Below, in pieces: positions 56,306 through 64,000 of a DNA stretch of 64,000 nt. Every line of letters begins with the position of its first letter. Positions within the stretch are counted from its first letter, which is position 1. The translations under genes were made by a program, and so were the position numbers. This DNA is from Siderastrea radians (lineage: Eukaryota; Cnidaria; Anthozoa; Scleractinia; Rhizangiidae): the NCBI GenBank assembly GCA_964017195.1, contig OZ024888.1:18888201-18952200 (forward strand), in the 5' to 3' direction. The notes beneath the pieces are model-generated. The model was not told the DNA's origin, searched no databases, and worked only from the letters and a program-made list of their open reading frames with translations.

Positions 56306-56900
56306 ACTGTACAGCGCTCTTTTTTTTCGTTTCAACCCCCCCCCCCCCCCACCTCCCACCCTAAATGTATTACCGAGTGAACTGAAAGCAGAGCGTGATG
56401 GCAAGTTTAATAAAACGTCCAGAAATTCAGACTCCAAACCCAGCTGGCATATTAACTGCTGGGTGCATACACCTAAATATTTGTGTTCAGAGTGGGCACG
56501 AAAAGCCACTAACAAGAACACAATCTACAAGTACATGCAAATGTGCCAATCTAAGTGACTAAGCGTCAAATATACTCACATACTATTACAGGATTAGTAC
56601 ATGTATGGTTGTTTCACTTACAAAATGTAAACGTCAAGGTGACTATTTTCCCTCTAATTAAACGTTTTTATAAATGGTCTTTCAACTCTCGCAACCCTGG
56701 AAAACCCTTTCATTGTTAATTGACTTTGATGATCAATAAACAACTGGTGCAAAAAGCTACCCAATGATTGTCAGTACAGATCGTGGATAAAATGCCTGAA
56801 TTTCACTTGAATTTTCAAAATACAAAACGAATGAAAAAACAAACGAGAATCAAGTTGAAACTTCAACAGCACACGAGCCCACAAAGCCGGCACATGCTGA
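56306..56900. other. Non-coding stretch with a C-run
   Basis: C-run at ~56337-56350. No gene recognised. Confidence 0.4.
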
Positions 56901-57125
56901 ATTTTAAAATAAATTTGGCAAATAACAGAGGTAAAAATAAGCGCAATTGAAATGGAACGAAATAGCAAAGCTTGGGGAAGTTACTGCGAGACTTGACCGC
57001 CACTGATACGTGCGATTATGTATCCCTCCAAGCGAAAAGAAGGGAAAAGAAAAATTTGCAATATTCCGATCCAAGGAAACGCTCGCCATACGAGGTGCGG
57101 CTGATAAAAGAACGTCTTGCGTGAA

Positions 57126-57340
57126 ATGAATGTATAATTGGTCAGAAGACCACCTTCCTAACACTTCAATCAACCAGTCTGGCAAGCCCGCAGCAGCGGC
57201 AATGGACGCAGCACCGATGCGGAAACTATTCCCCTTGAGTGAATTGTGGGGAAAACCGGCCTGGCGAGCAGCATCCCTAAGAAGGGAAACTACCGATTTC
57301 CTAGTGAGCAAACGGCCACATTGAAATCAGAAGAGGGGTA
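57126..57340 (-). pseudogene. Tyrosine recombinase C-terminal fragment (DIRS)
   Basis: This enzyme would integrate circular cDNA. The frame reads CGRLLTRKSVVSLLRDAARQ, then NSFRIGAASIAAAAGLPDWL, then LGRWSSDQLYIHF. It matches the box with the HxxR and GRW...Y motifs. The expected His before SFR is Asn here, which would damage catalysis. The N-terminal half with the first catalytic Arg is absent, and a stop (CTTCTGATT) precedes the fragment. Confidence 0.75.
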
Positions 57341-57344
57341 CCCG

Positions 57345-58015
57345 CAGGCACGTGATTAAGAAGTACCTACACATGTACATATAACTTGTACACAAAGTTG
57401 CATGCCCAAATCATTGTAAAGTCCCTTTCACCTAACCACTGTCTGCCACTGCCAGTAAAACTCCCGGGGTGGCTGGTGGGCGAAAGATACGGGTCTGGCC
57501 CTGATAGCATAAAATATCCAAATTAAAGTACTTTTTTTTCAAAAATAATTTGCAAGGAGGAGGGTGCCATGCCCACAAAAACTGTGGAGGTTATGCACGG
57601 CAGCCGATTATAGTTTAATGGTGCAAGTATAGTTTAACTGTACAGGCCAAATAGGCCGCAAAATAAACGAGCGGATCCGTTCGGATAGTTCGCAGTTGTT
57701 TTTTAGATGTTACTACTATTTTCCCTCCGCTGTCTTTGTTGTTCAGTGTATATCAGTGGGTTATCAGGAGCAGGATGTAATTGCATGATAGAGAGCGTCA
57801 CCATTAAATGGGTAACAGGCAGCTCAAAACTAAAGAATAACGGGGAGACCACGATTGACGGGTTTAGAAAAAGTAGCCTTGCATTTGAAAAGAAATATGC
57901 TATCATAAGTCTGGGAAATCGCTCCTTTGTGCAATAATAGAATGAATGTAGAATTAAGAATACTTACATAAATAAAGAGAAACAGACGTTGGGCTAGTTT
58001 TTGCGTGTATATAGG
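57345..58015. other. Interior of the DIRS relic, non-coding
   Basis: No frame with recombinase or other similarity was recognised between the recombinase fragment and the MITE. Confidence 0.4.
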
Positions 58016-58018
58016 GTG

Positions 58019-58695
58019 CGTTTCTTTGGGAAAATCCAAATCCGGATTCTTGCATCCAAAAACGGATTTTGCGTCTCTTTACCTAAATCCGAAAATGGTT
58101 AATCAGGGATTAGTGATCTGAAGAATCCATACTCCGAGTGGATACATCAGATCAAATCTAAATCCGGATTTTTAGGATTCATGATCCGTGCGTTTCTTTG
58201 GGGGACGGATCCGAAAATAGTACATCTGTCAAGCGGTCTTCCATGCAAATTTACTGGTCTCGCCATATTTTCTCTCGATCTTGCGTGACAAAACATTCGA
58301 TCGTGAAAAAGAAAACTCAGGTGATTATTCCGTTCCGTATATTTGAAAAGTTTCCTTCAAAAGTACAGATAGAAGCATTGACACGTCAGGATAACTTCAT
58401 TTGTGTACCATTTCTGTAATTCAGGGACCAGATTTTGTTAATTGTGAACGCAAATAGCTAGTTCACTTGAACTACTGCAGATACTGTCCTTGTTTATAAA
58501 TAATTTGTATTCCATTCTAGTTGAATTCTAGGGCAGTACGAGAGAAGTATCGTTCTGATATATATATTGCGTGCCTCCAGCCTGTCTTGTCATGACAAAA
58601 TAATCCTTTTTCGGATTTTGCGTTTCTTTGGTGTCGAAGAATCCATATGATCTGGGATCACAAATCCGTTTTCGGATTCTCCCAAAGAAACGACA
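58019..58695. mobile_element. MITE with CGTTTCTTTGGG ends
   Basis: CGTTTCTTTGGG starts at ~58019, and its complement CCCAAAGAAACG ends at ~58694. The same CGTTTCTTTGG motif recurs internally at ~58191 and ~58620, each next to GGATCCG/CGGATTT tracts. The 73-codon frame at 58198-58419 is unrecognised. It is nested in the DIRS relic and so is younger. Confidence 0.7.
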
Positions 58696-58699
58696 ATTA

Positions 58700-59755
58700 T
58701 ACGTTCGTGTCAGAAATCATGCCAACAGTGCACCTATGTAAACATTCTACTAATTGAATTATGAAAATCAAATGTAAATAGCTTTTCGTGCCATGAAAAG
58801 CTCACGAATTAGATCGTTCTGAAAGGCTACGCGAAAGAAAGCACAAAACACTTTTTTAGCAGCTAAATGAGAAGAATCCTTCTGGTGATCATCAATGAAC
58901 AAACATCATTTGGGAAGTTCAGAATAACGAGTTAATTAAATCGTCAGATCAATGTCATAACCACGAATACATTCAACTGTGGGAACTACGAAATTAAACT
59001 GACATGAACTACAGAAACCAAAAACACTTCTATAACGGCCGATTCTGGAGAGCTCAATAACGGGAAAGAGTCAGGACTCTTCTGGCAATGATGCATGGAA
59101 TTTTTAATTAAATGCGAGTACGGGGGAAATGCTGACTGGCCGATAATTCCGAGCAACATATTTTTCAGCTCAAAGTAAACCGCATAAATCTCAAACTGAA
59201 AGCTGTAAATAAAGCCTTGAACATCTGTAAGATGTGGATGATTTTTGATAGTTTATAACATAAACCCGTACCAAATGAAAACGTACACAATTTATTAATT
59301 ATGACCAATTATCTCCACCAGTCAACTTATGCATAAAGAAATGTTTGCACTTGTAGATCAGAAACATCAACACACAAAGACTTCTTTGCAATCTTTTCGA
59401 CAGCAACTAAACTTAACAACCAATTTCTTTCCTCGTCCAGCTGTTCCTAACCCGCTGGCGAACGCCAACCTACACTGAAGACCAACGAGTCCTAACACGC
59501 ACCTGAGTAAACATTTCCTTCCGATTCCTTCCTGCGCTGTCTTTGCAAATCAAAATTTACGGTATTTTCGAGGATCCAAACACTCCGATTAATTCTTCAT
59601 CCACAGAGACAGCACAAAACCTGGTTAAGAGCCCGTCAAAACTTGCCTATTTATACACTTCGAAGGATTCTACTTTGAATGGCTTTGTGGGCTTGACGCC
59701 AAAGAGTTAACGTAACTCCACACGACGCCAGGACAGCCCCAATAGTTCTCAGTTG
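58700..59755. other. Interior of the DIRS relic, non-coding
   Basis: No coding similarity recognised. Just beyond it, at 59756-59992, a minus frame contains YTLGEKIYIP, which may be the start of the tyrosine-recombinase region. Confidence 0.4.
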
Positions 59756-59891
59756 CTATAGCAACTGCAAACTAATAAGGGTGCCTTCTGAGGCGGGGAT
59801 ATAAATTTTCTCCCCTAAGGTATAGGTGTGATTTGAAGAGAAAGCCAATCCCCAGTTTGCGTAGTGGAGAATGTCCTCCCCTAGAGAGTCG

Positions 59892-61673
59892 TTAGAGAAG
59901 GCCGGGGGAGGGGAGGGGGGCAACCGCCCTGAAGCAAGGATCCTGGAAAAGAGAGAGGGCGTCAGCAATCTCATTATAAACCCCGGGAACATGACGAACC
60001 GTAACGTAAGAGTTGTGCTTCATGAATATGAAGACAAGAAAACGAAGACGGTCCATGATACGTGGGGCCTTTGAAGGCCCCGTATGAATAATAGCAACCA
60101 CTGACTTGTTATTGCACCAACATTGAATTCACTCGCCTGAAAAATGGGGGTACCACAATAGCACAAGCAATGATTGTTGCCATTTATTACTGCCATTCGA
60201 TGCTTATTCCCCTCTCTTTGCTGAGTTGCATGTGTGGTAGTCAACGCCCATAAAACCATTTCCCATTAAAAGATGCCCATAGCCGATAGTACCCGATGCA
60301 TCGGTATATAGCTCCGTTTGGGGTGAAGGGGTAACAGTGGTGTTAAGAAAGAAGGAACGGCCGTTCCAACCAGCTAAAAGCACTTTCAACATGTTGAGAT
60401 CTTTAGAGAACTCTCTATTCAATCTGATGTGGTGAAAACTGCTGGGGACCACTTTGGTTAAATTGATCCTGCGTTGAAGGAAAATCCTCCCCTGGGCAAC
60501 CGCCTTGCAAGCAAATTGAGGGGTACCGATAAGAGACAGCAATTCAACGAGGCGCACGGATCGATGCTTAGTAAAGGAATTCAGAAGTTCCCGGGTGCCC
60601 GTGATTTTATCAACTGGAAGGCAGGCTTCCATTCCCATGCTGTCTAAAACAATGCCCATAAATTCTAGCTCTTGGGAGGGGCCAGCTGTTTTCGATGCTA
60701 CCACAGGAGCCTGGAGGGACATGAACAACCGGAGTAAAGGGCTAAAACTTTTCAGACATTGGAGCCGCGTAGGTTAGGCTATGAAAAAAATTGTCCAAAA
60801 TGTGAAGGACGTGTTCTAGGCCATAATTATTTTGGTTAAACAAAAGTTTAGTTAAACAAAAAGGGGGCGCTCCTTAGACCAAAGGCAAGGTAAAGATTCA
60901 CATAATACCGAGATTGCCAGTAAATTCCCATCAGGAGCCAGTCATCCGGATGAACTGCGATAAGGCAAAAGGCGGACTTAAGGAAGGTTTTTGCCACATA
61001 GGAATCCGGGGCCAGGGACAAGAGGATGTGAATAGCACCGTCCACCCGAACGTATTGAAGGGTGTAGGGGTCCTTCGGATTGTAGTCATTAAAATGCTAG
61101 CCCCTTCCGGGGCACCATTCCGAATAATATATTTTTTTAACCACGCCGAGGGGGTGACACTGGAGATGGGTAGAGGAGGGGAAGAGAAAAGCCCCCCGAC
61201 CAATGGAACAATATCTCCTTGGTTAGGTTTCATGAGACCACCTCGGGGTGCTGCGTTGCAGATATCAAGTCACGAGAGACCTGGTGTTTTTCCGGAGCAG
61301 TATACCCAATATCTGTGCCAGAGCTTAATGTGTTAACTAAACTAGTACTAAAATCATGATTAGGATACTGGGAAAGTTTCTTCTCTAGAATATCTACGTT
61401 AATGGGGGCAAAAAGGTTCTCAGCGAGTGGCTGCACTCAATCTCTTGCCACGGTCACAGGTGCTGGAACGCTGGTGGTACTCCCTTGGAAGTGCCGGTGG
61501 GGTAGTCGACGATGGAGTGGCTGGCTGAACGGCAGCATCACCACAGGTGCAGGAAAGGACAGGAACTTGGGTTGCAGCCAGACGACCGATTGAACTGGAA
61601 GCAGATGGCTGCCTTTAGCTGATGGCGGGGTCAGTCGGTGGGTGGGCTCTCGCTCTGACGGTGGTATGGGCAC
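59892..61673 (-). pseudogene. DIRS reverse transcriptase and RNase H, multiply broken
   Basis: From the N-terminal side: a Pro-rich section (61673-61437) and an in-frame TGA; the frame then goes on with VDILEKKLSQYPNHDF and GTDIGYTAPEKHQV (61400-61280). RT core in shifted frames: LLSLAPDSYVAKTFLKSAFC, then VHPDDWLLMGIYWQSRYYV and LAFGLRSAPFLFN (61045-60848). The catalytic box, read around 60790, is HILDNFF where the family has YLDDF, so one catalytic Asp is lost. The thumb and RNase H start at 60728-60204 (ELEFMGIVLDSMGMEACLP; SLIGTPQFACKAVAQGRIFL; ELYTDASGTIGYG). The RNase H end is at 60101-59892 (VRHVPGVYNEIADALS). At least four frame breaks make it a clear fossil. Confidence 0.85.
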
Positions 61674-61689
61674 GTAAAAGCTTATTTAT

Positions 61690-63925
61690 AATTCACAAAT
61701 ATTGTTTAATTTATAGTTGACAGCAATTATTTGACACTGGAAGCAGCAAACACTTTTATTCGCAGGCCATGTTTGTTATTTGAACCGTCGTTAGTGACTG
61801 CCTTGAGTACCTTGAGTACCCCTTAGAAAGCTAGATGGTTGATCTGAAGACCTGCAGCGAGGACTGGCGGCACGCTTCCCGGATAAACATTTTTATTAGG
61901 ATTTTCGGAAATGGATGTAAAATGCCACGAGCTACAAAAAATCCCCATCATGAAACTTGTCATCATACTACAAAATGAAAATTGATGGCTTCAAATTTGA
62001 CACACACCCTGTATCTGTCTTAGCGTAATTGAGTGATCCCCCCTTTCATTTCATGTGAAGTGAATGCCAAGAATCCTCAGACCGCCCCCTCCCCGCCCCT
62101 CAGGCAATAAATAATTAGCAGTCCCTAACAATCAACTCTAGACTGGGTATTAAATGAAAACTACATTCAAATTACTTACTGAACTTAATTAGAATTATGC
62201 TACCAACTTCACAAGTACATTATATATACACTTAATACTACTACTAGTTTCCGTCCAATGGCACTGTGAATTCCGAGAAGTATTTCACCTCATAACTTTG
62301 TTACTCTGAGGATGAGGTCTGTGAGAGGCCAAAAAATTATTTTTTTCGTGTAGTAACTGGTATATCATATCACTGTTTCTTCAAGAATTTTGCAGCACTT
62401 GAGGAATTCAGTAAGAATTCTTCTTCACTGATTAATCAATTAATATTTAAGATTTCTTTTACAACCGTACACTGTATCAACTACATCTAGAGAACCAAGT
62501 CCCGGTAACCTTCACGGTTGCCCATGATGCATTTCAAGCACCTTCTCTCCAGCTCAAGAACATCCTTGTTGTGGTCCACCAGGAGTGTTTGTCTCTCTCT
62601 ATGTATATATTTCTTCATTCAGCAAATAATGGTAACTACATTGTAAGCTGTTGGTTATGAATCATATACATATAGAAAACTTACCAAAAAACCTCAACCT
62701 CCTTTTGTTGATCTGTTCTGTTAGTTTGCACTGTTACACTGTAATTAAAAAAAAGTGAAAATACATGTAGTTCAGAGGATATATTTCATTCCTCTTTCAA
62801 TACTTCAGATTATTAATACAGACGTTGTTTGATCCCATTCCGATCCATACATTAACATTAACTGTTCTTTGTAGATCCAAATGAAACACTATAGCTGCTT
62901 TGGCAAAAACAACTTCTGCAAACGTATCATTCCCTTAACATATTTGGAAACAAAACAAATTGACTAGACATTCAAAGCAAATAGAAAAAACTGGCAATCG
63001 ATAGCCAGTTTATAGTTTAGGCAAAATGCTGCTACTTAAACTTTTGAGTTGAATTTAGTCACGCAACAAAAGAAAAGATTTGAAGTATTCCACATGTTAC
63101 TTGCTATTATTGCACCTTTCAACAATATGCAAACTCTGAAGCACCAAATCAATCACTGCAGCAGGTCTTTGGAAGAACACTTTAGCTTGGTCAAAAGGTC
63201 ATGTTCCAGTGAACTATGGTTTGGGATTTTGATCCAGTTTTTCACTCTGTCACTTTTTTAAGTTTGTTGGTTTTCAAACGAAACTTGGATTGACATGCAA
63301 ATTACCGGTATGAGCTGGGATTTGAAGTTGTGTTATTGAAAAGTGCACTGGGAATCTGCCTTTGTTGGAATTCTGTTGGGAGTGAATTCTCAGTGGTCAC
63401 AATCTTGCATACATGTACATGCACACTAAAGTGAGATTTTGCAAACAATGCCGGCCATAATGTTGGCAGGACCCTGAATGGGCACAACTGCATTCGTTCT
63501 GAAAGTGGTGTCTAATCTTTATCTTGTTAATTGCTCAAAAAATCTTACAGTTATATCCTCTTTAATGAGAAATGAAGCAACAAATTTAAACCAACATTAC
63601 AAACACCTTACAGAATATTCTGTAAAATTGAATAAAGACAGATTATTAACATTACAAACATATGTTATTAATTTTATGCTGTAAATATCCCGAGGAGCAA
63701 TTTTACAAAAATATACCCTAACCCAAAATGTTGTTATAAGGTGTGATCTGCCTGGCAGAGACAAGTTACCATTAGATGTACCGAAAATTTTACAACCTCT
63801 CAGAAAAGGGGGTTTCAAAGGGTAAATATTGGTTGAGCATTGTATTGGTCTAAGGAGGGTTATATTCTCAAATGAAGAGATTTCACAACTGTACTCATTA
63901 TGTCCATGTTTGTAAGCTATTGCAA
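61690..63925. other. Gene-free stretch, nothing recognised
   Basis: AT-rich DNA with no supported ORF, RNA or element ends over 2.2 kb. The minus frame at 63597-63995 arises from the end repeat and is not a gene. Confidence 0.4.
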
Positions 63926-63929
63926 TTTG

Positions 63930-64000
63930 GCACGCGTGTCTCATCGCAAGACACGCGTGCCACATGACACACGTGCCACATGACACACGTGCCACATGAC
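63930..64000. repeat. 16-bp tandem repeat preceded by a hairpin, cut by the window edge
   Basis: Units ACACGCGTGCCACATG (63951) and ACACACGTGCCACATG (63967, 63983) continue past 64000. A stem GCACGCGTGTCT/AGACACGCGTGC (63930-63961) overlaps the first unit, as if the repeat grew from one arm of a palindrome. Confidence 0.85.

Larger units (their letters stand above)
56904..61680 (-). mobile_element. Degraded DIRS-type retrotransposon
   Basis: On the minus strand the order is a proline-rich gag/linker-like part (61673-61437), reverse transcriptase and RNase H (to ~59890) and, after ~2.5 kb, a tyrosine-recombinase fragment (57340-57126). RT-RNase H followed by a tyrosine recombinase instead of an integrase is the hallmark of DIRS elements. 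All parts are frameshifted. A 677-bp MITE (58019-58695) sits between RNase H and recombinase. That the two halves belong to one copy is inferred from shared orientation and order. Confidence 0.7.

Noticed and set aside
1..64000. A bacterial or phage defence system
   Set aside because: No operons, ribosome binding sites or prokaryotic gene density; introns and eukaryotic transposons throughout.

Overview
The window is eukaryotic, AT-rich, gene-poor animal DNA. Introns have canonical GT/AG ends. Repeat content is very high and comes from many transposon classes: pogo and other Tc1/mariner-type, PIF/Harbinger, hAT-like, MULE-like MITEs, DIRS, gypsy, a LINE fragment and a tRNA-derived SINE. This mix, together with an ephrin-receptor-like cysteine-rich multi-pass membrane protein, fits a cnidarian, most likely a stony coral or anemone. 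That assignment is inference; no species marker is present. There are no bacterial operons and no CRISPR array.

Layout. 1-5.5 kb: a cut-off transposon end, a ~1 kb palindromic element, locally duplicated blocks around one 72-nt leucine-rich-repeat exon, and a LINE 3' end. 6.8-9.4 kb: a complete pogo-type transposon with TA target duplication. Its transposase is decayed, but an open, divergently transcribed second gene with a HIRAN-like domain survives. 9.5-23.3 kb: foldback elements and MITEs, including a ~560-bp-arm inverted duplication at about 97% identity, and almost no genes. 25.4 kb: SINE. 28.06-30.15 kb: a young, apparently intact mariner/IS630-type transposon with ~437-bp terminal repeats, a TATA box and a 353-aa transposase whose second D to E spacing is 30.

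31.1-39.8 kb: the main host gene, the last four visible exons (plus strand) of a receptor-like protein with extracellular GCC2/GCC3 (ephrin-receptor-like) repeats and about eight membrane segments. Its introns carry a diverged ~140-bp tandem array, a MULE-like MITE with 9-bp target duplication and another palindromic MITE.

43.7-45.6 kb: a PIF/Harbinger element with convergent Myb/SANT and transposase genes; the transposase has frameshifts. 46.0 kb: nine copies of a 35-bp minisatellite, then a tRNA-like relic. 47.3-49.6 kb: a broken gypsy element. 49.8-51.3 kb: a hAT-like element. 51.8-52.8 kb: the second host gene, a ten-finger C2H2 protein (minus strand). 53.8-56.3 kb: non-autonomous elements. 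56.9-61.7 kb: a decayed DIRS retrotransposon (minus strand) with a MITE inside it. The window ends in a 16-bp tandem repeat that runs off the edge.

Only two host genes are supported with confidence. The rest is mobile DNA of different ages. Coordinates of element ends come from terminal-repeat matching by eye and should be good to a few bases where a target duplication is quoted.
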